Assembly (NCBI GenBank): GCA_024229515.1
Contig: JAAESI010000047.1
Coordinates: 1-64,000, forward strand
Length of the DNA: 64,000 nucleotides
Direction: 5' to 3'
Origin: Pseudomonadota bacterium
GTDB lineage: Bacteria; Myxococcota_A; UBA796; UBA9615
Made by a program: the position numbers and the translations under genes. How positions within the stretch are numbered: the first letter of the stretch is position 1; each line of letters begins with the position of its first letter. Below the pieces are notes generated by a model, which ran no database searches, was not told the DNA's origin, and saw nothing but the letters and a program-made list of their open reading frames with translations. Positions 56,405-64,000 of this stretch are shown one piece after another.

Positions 56405-56541
56405 GCCCCGGCTGTGGGCTTTGGGCTGTGGGCTGTAGGTCGGCGGGTTGAAGCGGCCGGCCGACCCTGCGGTCCAAGGCTGAGTCACGGCATCTAGCCG
56501 GCGAAGCCGGCCCTATAGCCCTCAGCCTGTAGCCCACAGCC
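56405..56541. repeat. Imperfect long inverted repeat between convergent genes
   Basis: GGCTGTGGGCTGTAGG (about 56424-56439) pairs with CCTGTAGCCCACAGCC (about 56526-56541) with two mismatches. GC-rich arms GCGGCCGGCCG and AGCCGGCGAAGCCGGCC lie inside. It fills almost the whole gap between the PHP and LTD genes and could act as a bidirectional transcript end or be a dispersed intergenic palindrome. Confidence 0.5.
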
Positions 56542-56542
56542 G

Positions 56543-57619
56543 CTAGAACGGCGTCCCGTCCGCGAGCGTCCCGGGGCTGAAGAGCCCGGTGCCGACATCG
56601 CTGTGAGGCTCGTAGAAGGTGCCCGTGATCTGCGGGTCCAACGTGATCGCCTGGTCGATGTTGGCGTTCGGGGCGCCGCCGACCTCGTCGCCGTAGCCGA
56701 CCGAGAGAATCGAGGAGCCGCCGGCGTCGATCAGGTTGACGACGTCACCGGTGGAGTCGAGCGAGAGGTAGAAGGGGCTACCCGGGTCGGTGTTGTCGGC
56801 GGCGAAGAACTGCGCCCCCGCCGGAGCCGCCGCGGGGCTGCCACCACCGAAGATGACGACCGCCTCGCCCGGCAGGACGGTGCCCACACCGAACGTGTGC
56901 CGCGCCAGCGCGACGATGTCCGAGTCGAAGATCTCGGCCCCCTCGAAGTCGAGCTCGACGCCCGAGATGTTCACGAACTCGACGAACTCGTCCTCGTCCG
57001 CGTCGGTGCTTCCGTCGCCGTTGGCGTCGCCCGCGGTTCCGTCGACGAGGACCTCGTTGAGGACCACATCGCCAGCCACGACCAGCGCGGCGGTGAACGT
57101 CACACTGACGTTGCCGAGCCCGGTGCCGATCTCCACCGACACGTCCACCTCGCCGGCGGTGACCGACGTGACATCCATTCCGTCCAGGACGGGGGTGGGG
57201 TCCCCCGACACCGGCGTCAGGGTGATGGTCACGTCGTCCTGCGTGAAGGTCACCGGGTCGCCCCCGTTGTCGAACGCCTCGAGTGTCAGCACGACCGTGT
57301 CCTTGGTGGTCGGGGCCCCCAGGGACGGCGTCACCGTGACGGTCGAGACCTCCAGGTCGCCGGCACTGTCGTCGTCGTCGGTGGCGTCGTCGTCGTCCGT
57401 CGCGTCATCGTCGTCGGTGGCGTCGTCGTCGTCCGTCGCATCGTCGTCGTCGGTGGCGTCGTCGTCGTCCGTCGCATCGTCGTCGTCGGTGGCGTCGTCA
57501 TCGTCCGTGACGGAGCTGTCGTCGTCGTCGCCGGGGCAGCCCCCCAACAGGGGCAGGCTCAGCGTCAAAAGCAGCGCCGTGAGAATGCGCCAAGAGCTTG
57601 ATTTTTCGTTTGAAAACAA
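56543..57619 (-). CDS. Lipoprotein with TDDDDA repeat linker and lamin-tail (LTD) domain
   Basis: 358 residues from the TTG at 57619, preferred because GAGGAAG (57632-57626) sits 6 nt upstream as a ribosome-binding site and the product starts MFSNEKSSSWRIL then a signal with lipobox LLGGC. The longer ATG at 57709 would precede the ribosome-binding site and add 30 odd residues. A TDDDDA repeat (8-9 units) leads to a beta domain (VSTVTVTPSLGAPTTKDTVVL) and a lamin-tail domain: VLNEVLVDGTAGDANG..DEFVEFVNISGVELDFEGAEIFD. LTDs bind DNA, lipid or protein partners outside the cell in bacteria; role unknown. The neighbouring divergent gene has four more LTDs. Confidence 0.8.
   Translation of the reverse strand: MFSNEKSSSWRILTALLLTLSLPLLGGCPGDDDDSSVTDDDDATDDDDATDDDDATDDDDATDDDDATDDDDATDDDDATDDDDSAGDLEVSTVTVTPSLGAPTTKDTVVLTLEAFDNGGDPVTFTQDDVTITLTPVSGDPTPVLDGMDVTSVTAGEVDVSVEIGTGLGNVSVTFTAALVVAGDVVLNEVLVDGTAGDANGDGSTDADEDEFVEFVNISGVELDFEGAEIFDSDIVALARHTFGVGTVLPGEAVVIFGGGSPAAAPAGAQFFAADNTDPGSPFYLSLDSTGDVVNLIDAGGSSILSVGYGDEVGGAPNANIDQAITLDPQITGTFYEPHSDVGTGLFSPGTLADGTPF
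57364..57510 (-). repeat. TDDDDA-coding array with 36-bp higher-order period
   Basis: Eight to nine 18-bp units. Thr-Ala codons alternate ACC-GCC and ACG-GCG in successive units, giving a 36-bp (two-unit) super-repeat, with sporadic GAT for GAC. This suggests the array grew by duplicating pairs of units. Confidence 0.8.
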
Positions 57620-57632
57620 AGCGAACTTCCTC

Positions 57633-57660
57633 TTGTCAGGTTCGGGGCGGGGACTACTAT
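57633..57660 (+). promoter_or_regulatory. Promoter of the four-LTD gene
   Basis: TTGTCA (57633-57638), 16-bp spacer, TACTAT (57655-57660), and an ATG 39 nt later at 57700. It is the best -35/-10 pair in the window. The -35 abuts the ribosome-binding site of the divergent LTD gene. Confidence 0.5.
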
Positions 57661-57699
57661 CCGCGCCGTCGACCCCCCCGTCAATCGAGGCACAATCGC

Positions 57700-60687
57700 A
57701 TGACTCCACTGAAGCTCACCCCCCTGGCGCTGCTGGCCCTCGCGGCCTGCGCCCCCGGACTCGACCCGGTCGAGCCCGTCGTCCCCGAAATCGCTGACAT
57801 CCGTCAGCTGGCCGTGACCATCGAGGTCCCCGGCGACTACGCCACCATCAGCGACGCCCTCGCGGCCGCCGAGGTGGGCGATGTCGTGTCCGTGGGCACC
57901 GGCACGTTCATCGAAGACCTGACCATCCCCGGCGGCGTGACCGTGCTCGGTTCGGGCCTCGACGCCACCCAGATCGAAGGCCAGGTCACCGTCACCGGCG
58001 GCCAGGCGGGCCTCGCGTCGCTCCAGGTCAACGGCCTGGGCGCGAACGTCAACACCGACTGCGGTGTGACCGTCGGCGCCGGCGACTCCATCCTCGCGCA
58101 GTCCGTGCGGGTCTCCGACTGGTACGTGGCCTTCTGCCTCGACCCCGGCAGCGCCCTCTCGGTGCCCTGGCCGGAGGTCGACCGCACCACGCTCCAGAGC
58201 AACGGCTACGGCGTGGCCGTCTACTCCGGTGAGGCGGACCTCACGAACAACTACATCGCGTACTCGGTGCGCTCGGGCGTGTGGGCCTTCGACGGCACCA
58301 CCCCGCGCATCGTCAACAACACGCTCATCGGCAACGCCTTCGGCGGCAACACCGTCGACCGCGACGCGGCCATCTCGCTGGGCGTCGGCTCGGCCGCGGC
58401 CATCGTGCGCAATAACAGCGTGACGTCGAACTTCTACGGCATGCAGTGCGACGCCTGCGACTCGACGTTCGACCACAACAACGTGTGGGGCAACACGACC
58501 AACTACGCCGGAGACGCGGGCGCCGAGCCCACCGACCTGAGCGTGGACCCGCAGTACGTGTCCGTCAGCAACGGCAACCTCCGGCTGCTGGAGACCTCGC
58601 AGCTCATCGACGCCGGCTCCGCCGCGGACGCCCCCGACCACGACTGGGACGGCCTCCCCCGCCCCTCGGGCGCCGGCTTCGATATGGGCGCTGACGAGTG
58701 GTCGTTGTCGTCCTTCACGCTGAAGATCAACGAGGTGATGTCCAACCCGACGGTCGAGTCCACGGGCGAGTTCATCGAGATCATCAACGTGGGCAACGAC
58801 CCGGTGGACGTGGCCGACCTCATCGTCAGCGATGGCGACTCCGACGACGTCATCCAGGGCTACAACTCGGGCACCACCATCATCCCCGGCGGCGGCTACG
58901 GCATCGTCCTGGACCCCGGCTACGCGGGCCAGTACACCATCCCCGGTGACGCCATCCTGCTGACGGTGGGCAACGCCACCATCGGCAACGGCCTCAGCAC
59001 GAACGACCCGATCTCCCTGTCGGAGGCCGACGGCTACGTCGTCATCGACGAGTGGACCATCCCGTTCGACGCCGGCAACGGCAACTCGGTCGAGCGCGTC
59101 GATGTGCTCGCGGGCAACGTCAACAGCAACTGGGTCGTCTCCTGCGACCCGGACGGCCACACCGGTGGCGCGGCCAACTGCGCCGCCGGCGAGGTCGCCC
59201 CCAACGACGCGAGCGTGCTCGTCATCACCGAGGTCATGGCCAACGCCCTGACCGAGGCCACGGGCGAGTTCGTCGAGGTCTGGAACAACAGCGCCTCGGA
59301 CGTGGACCTCGCGGGCCTCGTCATCGAGGACGAGCACACCGTCACCGGGAACACCTCGTCGGACACCCTCGAAGGCTTCGGCGGCGGCGACACCGTGCTC
59401 CCCGCCGGCGGCTACGCGCTGATCGTCGACCCGAACTACACCGGGCTCTACATCGTCCCCGGGGACACCATCCTCATGACCACGGGCGACAGCACGATCG
59501 GCAACGGCCTCGGCAACAGCGACGCGGTGACCCTGTACGACATCGACGGCAGCACCGTCATCTCGACCTACAGCTGGCCCGCCGACTACGGCGACGGCGT
59601 CAGCGTCGAGCGCATCGACAACAGCGCCGGTGACCTCGAGACCAACTGGGCCCCCAGCACCTGCGGAATCAACCACTCGGCGGCGCGCCTGGCGTGCACC
59701 GCCGGAGGCGTCGGTGACGGCATCGTGATCAACGAAATCCTGAACAACCCGCTCAACGAGACCACCGGCGAGTTCATCGAGATCAAGAACCTCGGCCCCG
59801 GCGACGTGGACCTGCTCGGCCTCGGCATCACCGACGGCGACCAGCTCGACCAGCTCATCGCCTACAGCGGCAGCCCGACGGTCCTGGCGGCGGGCGAGTA
59901 CGCGCTCATCGTGGACAGCGGCTTCGCGGGCAACTTCACCATCCCCACGGGCACGGTGACGCTGACGACAGGCGACTCGCACCTGGGCAACGGACTCAGC
60001 CTGAGCGACCCGATCACCCTGCTGGAGAGCGACCTCGAGTCGACGGTCGACACCTGGGTCAACCCGTTCAACGCCGGCAACGGAACGAGCGTCGAGAAGA
60101 TCACCGCCACGGGCGGCGACACGGACGACAACTGGGCCGCGGCGACGTGCACCCTGGGCTCCAGCCCGGGCCTCGATAACTGCGTCTCCTACACGCCGAT
60201 CCCGACCGGCAACACCGAGCTGTACGTCTCCGAGGTGATGAGCAACCCGCTGGTGGAGTCCACCGGCGAGTACATCGAGGTCTACAACTACGGCAGCACC
60301 GCCATCGACCTGTGGGGCCTCATCGTCTACGACGGCGACGCCTGGGACTTCCTTCGCGAGTTCCAGTCCGGCTCCACCGTGGTCGACCCGGGCGAGTACG
60401 CGGTCATCGTCGACCTCGACTACACCGGTCAGTACTCGATCCCCTCGGGGATCACCGTGGTGACGGTGGATGACGGCGCCATCGGCTCCGGCCTCGCCGC
60501 CAGCAACGACCCGGTCTACCTGTACGAGGCCGACGGCTACTCCGTCATCGACAGCTACACCTTCCCGTTCAACGCCGGCAACGGAACGAGCGTGAGCCGC
60601 GTGGTGCTGGCCGACGGCGACCTCGAGGACAACTGGATCGCCGAGCCCTGCGACTACACGCCGGGCGAGGCCATCTGCCCCGAGTAG
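57700..60687 (+). CDS. Lipoprotein with parallel beta-helix and four tandem lamin-tail domains
   Basis: 995 residues from the ATG at 57700 (lipobox LAAC). Residues about 40-330 form a right-handed parallel beta-helix (VPGDYATISDALAAAEVGDVVSVGTGTF, then ..LTNNYIAYSVRSGVWAF.. IVNNTLIGNAF.. RNNSVTSNFYG), of the pectate-lyase-like type but without visible catalytic residues. Four lamin-tail domains follow, starting near residues 341 (LKINEVMSNP), 507 (LVITEVMANA), 675 (IVINEILNNP) and 841 (LYVSEVMSNP), about 166 residues apart, each with TGEFIEI and Gly-Asn-Gly-rich ends. A large surface or extracellular protein; binding rather than catalysis is likely. Confidence 0.85.
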   Translation: MTPLKLTPLALLALAACAPGLDPVEPVVPEIADIRQLAVTIEVPGDYATISDALAAAEVGDVVSVGTGTFIEDLTIPGGVTVLGSGLDATQIEGQVTVTGGQAGLASLQVNGLGANVNTDCGVTVGAGDSILAQSVRVSDWYVAFCLDPGSALSVPWPEVDRTTLQSNGYGVAVYSGEADLTNNYIAYSVRSGVWAFDGTTPRIVNNTLIGNAFGGNTVDRDAAISLGVGSAAAIVRNNSVTSNFYGMQCDACDSTFDHNNVWGNTTNYAGDAGAEPTDLSVDPQYVSVSNGNLRLLETSQLIDAGSAADAPDHDWDGLPRPSGAGFDMGADEWSLSSFTLKINEVMSNPTVESTGEFIEIINVGNDPVDVADLIVSDGDSDDVIQGYNSGTTIIPGGGYGIVLDPGYAGQYTIPGDAILLTVGNATIGNGLSTNDPISLSEADGYVVIDEWTIPFDAGNGNSVERVDVLAGNVNSNWVVSCDPDGHTGGAANCAAGEVAPNDASVLVITEVMANALTEATGEFVEVWNNSASDVDLAGLVIEDEHTVTGNTSSDTLEGFGGGDTVLPAGGYALIVDPNYTGLYIVPGDTILMTTGDSTIGNGLGNSDAVTLYDIDGSTVISTYSWPADYGDGVSVERIDNSAGDLETNWAPSTCGINHSAARLACTAGGVGDGIVINEILNNPLNETTGEFIEIKNLGPGDVDLLGLGITDGDQLDQLIAYSGSPTVLAAGEYALIVDSGFAGNFTIPTGTVTLTTGDSHLGNGLSLSDPITLLESDLESTVDTWVNPFNAGNGTSVEKITATGGDTDDNWAAATCTLGSSPGLDNCVSYTPIPTGNTELYVSEVMSNPLVESTGEYIEVYNYGSTAIDLWGLIVYDGDAWDFLREFQSGSTVVDPGEYAVIVDLDYTGQYSIPSGITVVTVDDGAIGSGLAASNDPVYLYEADGYSVIDSYTFPFNAGNGTSVSRVVLADGDLEDNWIAEPCDYTPGEAICPE

Positions 60688-60722
60688 CGACAAACGACAA
60701 GACGGGGCGCGTCGCGGGGCTT

Positions 60723-60728
60723 TAGAGT
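60723..60728 (+). promoter_or_regulatory. -10 element TAGAGT, predicted leaderless start
   Basis: TAGAGT ends 6 nt before the ATG at 60735, in the 47-bp gap behind the four-LTD gene. Confidence 0.4.
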
Positions 60729-60734
60729 CCTGCG

Positions 60735-61794
60735 ATGCGCCCCGTCTTCGTTCTGCTCGCTTCCCTCGTCCTCGTCGCGTGCCCCGAGCCCGAGCCAGGA
60801 CCGCCCGACCTTCCCCGACCTGCCGACCGACTCCTGGACCGAGCAGAACCCCGGTGGCACGACCGGCTGCTCCCGGGGCACGGACTTCGCGTGGTGGGTG
60901 CGCGGCGGCAGCAGCAACAAGCTGGTGATCGACTTCTTCGGCGGCGGCGCCTGCTGGAACGACACCACCTGCTCGGTGGCGGACGCGATCTTCACCGACT
61001 CGGTGGACCCCATCCGTGACGCGGTCACCTCCGAGGACCCCAGGCCCGGGATCTACAACCTCGAGCACCCCGACAACCCCTTCACCGACTGGTACCACGC
61101 GGTCATTCCGTACTGCACCGGGGACATCCACTGGGGCGACAACACGGTCGTCTACAACCCCGGCCCCAACGGCTTCACCATCGGCCACATCGGCGCCAAC
61201 AACGCCCGGGCGGTCCTGGATTGGCTGTTTGCCGAGTTCTCCGCCCCCGAGCAGGTGTTCGTGACCGGCTGCAGCGCCGGCTCCTACGGGTCGATCCTGT
61301 GGTCTGCCTACATCGCCGAGCAGTGGCCGGACGCGGAGATCATCCAGTTCGGCGACAGCGGCGCGGGGGTCATCACCGAGTCCTTCTTCCTAGACAGCTT
61401 CCCCAAGTGGATCGATGCCCTCGGCCCGGCCCAGCAAGACATCCTCGGCAAGGAGCTCGCCGACCTCTACGTCGGCATCGGGGACGAGTACCCCAACGCC
61501 AAGTTCAGCCAGTTCAACACCCTCGCCGACGGCACCCAGGTCAGCTACTTCGACTTCATGGGCGGCGGCGGCGCCGACCTCTGGACTGAGGGCATGCTCG
61601 CCTCGATCGCCAACATCGAATCCCGGCAGGACAACTTCTGCAGCTACCTCGCCCCCGGCGACCGGCACTGCATCGTCACGCGGGATGAGCTGTACGAAGT
61701 CGAGAGCGACGGGGTGCCGCTGATCGACTGGATCAACGGCCTGATCGCCGGCGAAGGCGGGGAATCGGTCGTCTGCGAAGGCTGCGAAGGCTAG
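60735..61794 (+). pseudogene. Frameshifted pectinacetylesterase-family lipoprotein
   Basis: The first frame gives MRPVFVLLASLVLVACPEPEPGPPD, a lipoprotein signal. From about 60815 the frame one base later continues DLPTDSWTEQNPGGTTGC.. FAWWVRGGSSNKLVIDFFGGGACWNDTTC to the stop at 61794. That second part has the Notum/pectinacetylesterase motifs: FFGGGACW, the nucleophile elbow VTGCSAGSYGS and a late His in DRHCIV. Removing one base between about 60800 and 60825 (where a CCCC run lies) would make one frame of some 352 residues. The catalytic part is intact, so a sequence error or a very recent mutation is as likely as true loss. Confidence 0.72.
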
Positions 61795-61798
61795 CCAG

Positions 61799-62638
61799 CT
61801 AACCGCGCTTCCACCAGACACACGCGGTCCGCAGGTCGCACCCCGAACAGACCGGCTCGTGGCGCTTGCCCCGGCAGCCGTCGCTGATGCCCAGGTGGCT
61901 GATGGCGAAGTCGAACCGGACCGGGTCGCGAGGATCGATGGCGCGCAGGCTGACGGTCAGCTCGTCGGCGGTCTTGCGCGTGCTGTCGGGCCTGATCGCG
62001 AGCCCCAACGCGTGGCCGATGCGGGCGGTGTGAACGTCGCACGGCATCACGAGCCGCGACGGATCCAGATCAGGCCACAGGGCGAGGTCGGCGCCTTCCG
62101 TGGTGGGGCGCGCCATCCACCGCAGGAACAGGTGCTGGCGCTTGCACGCCGCCTGCCCGGACGTGGACGGGAAGAGGAAACCCAGCGCGCGCATGCGCGC
62201 CTCGGGATCGTCGTGGTGCGCGGCCGCTTCGGCCTTGAGGCAGCCCAAGAAGCGGCCCAGCGCCGGCCACGTGGTCGGCTCCCCGCGGTCCCCCTCGGCG
62301 AACAGCGTCTGGAGGCTTCCGTGGCTCCGCAGCGCAGACCCCACGGCGGCCAGCAGGGCGTCGATGTCGCGCGCCTCCAGCCACCGATAGCGGGTGGTGC
62401 TAGCAGCCAGACCGCCAGCCTTCAGTGCCTCCGCGGGGTGGGCGCCGAGGCGGTCGAAGATGCCCTCCAACACCGGCGCGAAAGCAGCCACCCGCCCGAA
62501 CGTCATGCTCGCGGCGATGAACGCCACCGCCTCTGCGTCCGCTGGATCGGCGTAGCGATGGGGGAACTGAAGGGGGTCGTTGAGGACGTGTCGGGAAGCG
62601 TCGAACGTGGCGACGTAGCGCTCCAGGAGGCCGCGCAC
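61799..62638 (-). CDS. TIGR02757/DUF2400-family protein
   Basis: 279 residues. The pattern MRGLLERYVATFDASRHVLNDPLQFPHRYADPADAEAVAFIAASMTFGR at the start, KRQHLFLRWMAR in the middle and the C-terminal ISDGCRGKRHEPVCSGCDLRTACVW are characteristic of TIGR02757 proteins. The fold is related to HhH-GPD base-excision enzymes, and the four C-terminal Cys may hold an iron-sulfur or zinc centre. No catalytic role has been established. It starts 6 bp after the stop of the J-domain/TPR gene and is probably cotranscribed. Confidence 0.88.
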   Translation of the reverse strand: MRGLLERYVATFDASRHVLNDPLQFPHRYADPADAEAVAFIAASMTFGRVAAFAPVLEGIFDRLGAHPAEALKAGGLAASTTRYRWLEARDIDALLAAVGSALRSHGSLQTLFAEGDRGEPTTWPALGRFLGCLKAEAAAHHDDPEARMRALGFLFPSTSGQAACKRQHLFLRWMARPTTEGADLALWPDLDPSRLVMPCDVHTARIGHALGLAIRPDSTRKTADELTVSLRAIDPRDPVRFDFAISHLGISDGCRGKRHEPVCSGCDLRTACVWWKRG

Positions 62639-62644
62639 CGAGCC

Positions 62645-64000
62645 TTAGCTGCGGCGTCTGAGGAAGCGGCCCAGCCCCTTGCCCTTGGCCTCGTCGGCGG
62701 GGGCCGAGAGTTCGGCGAGCTTCGCCTTGCCCCACTCGGAGGTCTTCCGGATGCGCAGCAGGCGCTTGACCGCCCGCAGCGCTTCGTCGGTGCGATCGGT
62801 GGCCGCGAGGATGCGCGCGCGCACCTCCGAGGCGTCGGCGTGCTCGGGGTCGAAGGCGAGGGCGAGATCGACCCACTCCATCGCCTTGTCGATGCCGCGC
62901 ACGCTGGCAGGCGCGATGGCGAACCGGCACCAGCCGAGATCCGCGAGCAGGCCGGCGTTGCTGGGGTAGGTCTGGCGCAGCCCCTCGATGATGGCCGCGG
63001 CCTCGGTCCAGTTGCTCTTGGCCATGCCCGCATGGGCCTTCACCAGCTTGTCGCCGTCCTCACGATCCATCCGGCGGCGACGCTTGCTGAGGAGCGAGGG
63101 GTCGTCCGAGCCGGGCCACCACGCCGTCGCCTCTTCCTCCACGGGCGCCAGCACCATGGAGATGGCGGCAGGGTCCTCGTCGGCGAACGCCGCATCCAGG
63201 TCGGCATCCGACACCGCGGACATGCTGCCGGTCGAGCCCGGACTGACGCCCCCCTCCCGCATCAGGCGCACGTCGTAGTCGGTACGGCGACGACCGTCGC
63301 TGAGCTCGTCGAACGCACGCACGAGGCGGGTCAGCAGCTCCTTGGCCTTGCGGCGCACGTCCCCCTGGATGTCGTTGTCCAGGTTCTGGATGCGGTACCT
63401 CGGTGCCAGCTGCGTGTAGGCCTCGTCGATCTGGGCCATGGTCGCGTCCTGCGACACCCCCAGGAAGTCGTAGTGGTTCATCTCCATCCGCGTGACGTAG
63501 TCGCGGACGATGAGGGCCGCGTGGTCGGCGGCGGCCTTCGGCACGGCGGCGCGGAGCTTGTCCACCATCGCCTTGTCGTGCCGGTTGGTCGTGGTGGTGA
63601 ACTCGACCACCCGCTCATCCGGCTCCGGCGCGCGCTGCGGGGGCGGGGTCGCGACCCGGGGGCGGTGGGCCGGCCGAGCCGGCGGCTTCTTCTTCTTGCG
63701 GGCCCCTCCGGAACGCTCGACAGCGGGGGAGTCCGACAGCGCCACGAGCCCCGCGTGAATCATGAACCAGAGGCACCGCGTGATCTGCCCCGAGCTGTCG
63801 GGGAAACGGGAGCGCACCTCTTCGATGCGCCGGGCCTGCAGCAGCGCCTCGCCCAGCGATCGCAGCGAGCTCGTCGAGGCGACGTACCCGAACAGCCGGT
63901 GGAACGTGCGGGTGCGGCCGATGGACCGGCCCTCCAGCTGGTCCAGCTCCTTGTGCAGGTCGTCCAGCTCGAGGTGGTCCGGAAGCGCGGACCAGAGCGC
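62645..64000 (-). CDS. J-domain-like/TPR protein, 5' end outside window
   Basis: The frame is open to the window edge (at least 451 codons), so no start is called; an internal GTG at 63817 is not convincing because the coding pattern continues upstream with LWSALPDHLELDDLHKEL. A basic, Pro-rich linker (KKKKPPARPAHRP) is followed by a J-domain-like segment NHYDFLGVSQDATMAQIDEAYTQLAPRYRIQ, where the invariant HPD is replaced by RIQ, so Hsp70 stimulation is unlikely. The C-terminal 150 residues are TPR-like helices (WTEAAAIIEGLRQTYPSNAGLLADLGWC..). The N-terminal part resembles helical DUF4388-type proteins but cannot be assigned. Probably a cytoplasmic scaffold. Confidence 0.7.
   Translation of the reverse strand, partial: ALWSALPDHLELDDLHKELDQLEGRSIGRTRTFHRLFGYVASTSSLRSLGEALLQARRIEEVRSRFPDSSGQITRCLWFMIHAGLVALSDSPAVERSGGARKKKKPPARPAHRPRVATPPPQRAPEPDERVVEFTTTTNRHDKAMVDKLRAAVPKAAADHAALIVRDYVTRMEMNHYDFLGVSQDATMAQIDEAYTQLAPRYRIQNLDNDIQGDVRRKAKELLTRLVRAFDELSDGRRRTDYDVRLMREGGVSPGSTGSMSAVSDADLDAAFADEDPAAISMVLAPVEEEATAWWPGSDDPSLLSKRRRRMDREDGDKLVKAHAGMAKSNWTEAAAIIEGLRQTYPSNAGLLADLGWCRFAIAPASVRGIDKAMEWVDLALAFDPEHADASEVRARILAATDRTDEALRAVKRLLRIRKTSEWGKAKLAELSAPADEAKGKGLGRFLRRRS

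Noticed and set aside
57620-57709. Longer LTD lipoprotein starting at the ATG 57709
   Set aside because: It would place a good ribosome-binding site inside the coding region and add 30 charged residues before the signal peptide.
57565-61188. A 1207-residue minus-strand frame
   Set aside because: Antisense shadow of the beta-helix/LTD gene and the start of the pectinacetylesterase-like gene; composition is Ala/Val/Arg without hydrophobic core pattern.

Overview
The window looks like a chromosomal piece of a high-GC (about 70% by eye) uncultured Myxococcota / former deltaproteobacterium. The evidence is protein families: four secreted proteins end in a Cys-containing, hydrophobic, Arg-rich tail resembling the MYXO-CTERM sorting signal, and several carry MopE-type Cys/Asp repeats, thrombospondin type 3-like repeats or TDDDDA linkers. 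There are also lipoproteins ending in AgmX/PglI-like domains, a Hanks-type kinase, PilZ and EAL proteins. I saw no rRNA, tRNA, CRISPR array, insertion sequence or phage gene. Genes are very tightly packed: convergent genes are often 2-6 bp apart or overlap by about 25 bp, and operon partners often share ATGA or TTGA overlaps.

Layout. 0-5.3 kb: an amine-oxidase-like flavoprotein divergent from a GT-C-like membrane protein, then two divergent lipoproteins. 5.3-10.6 kb: a TonB/ExbB/ExbD/ExbD/PilZ operon divergent from an MMPL-type RND transporter. 10.6-13.1 kb: a response regulator with a degenerate GGDEF domain coupled to an AgmX/PglI-like lipoprotein, divergent from a YkgJ-type Cys-cluster protein and the fluoride channel CrcB. 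13.1-16.9 kb: an XPB-type helicase with its helicase-associated partner. 17-24 kb: a HEAT protein, a zinc-ribbon membrane protein, an aminotransferase with an altered PLP-binding residue, and a divergent operon of carbamoyltransferase, iodotyrosine-deiodinase-like flavoprotein and MopE-like lipoprotein.

24-29 kb: a START-like protein, a flippase-like membrane protein, and two Ca-binding-repeat surface proteins. 29-32.3 kb: an ECF sigma factor, a membrane anti-sigma-like protein and a caspase-family lipoprotein. 32.3-35.1 kb: an O-methyltransferase, a Ser/Thr kinase, and a scar where an EAL gene and a PEGA-like gene are both cut at their 5' ends. 35.1-43.3 kb: a five-gene MoxR/DUF58/BatA/VWA operon. 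43.4-46.2 kb: a small membrane protein and a frameshifted REC-REC-PAS-GGDEF-EAL gene.

46.2-62 kb: secreted proteins (Kelch/MopE, FG-GAP, PHP/CehA, lamin-tail-domain, pectinacetylesterase-like) with a PaaI thioesterase. 61.8-64 kb: a TIGR02757 protein and a partial J-domain/TPR protein.

Two themes recur. First, many genes that start a transcription unit have a TAnnnT element only 6-9 nt before the start codon and no Shine-Dalgarno sequence, which predicts leaderless mRNAs fired from very compact divergent promoters. Second, five single-base frameshifts cluster in four places. In two of them a run of nine C/G bases would read in frame if it were eight, so homopolymer sequencing error, phase variation or real decay must be told apart.
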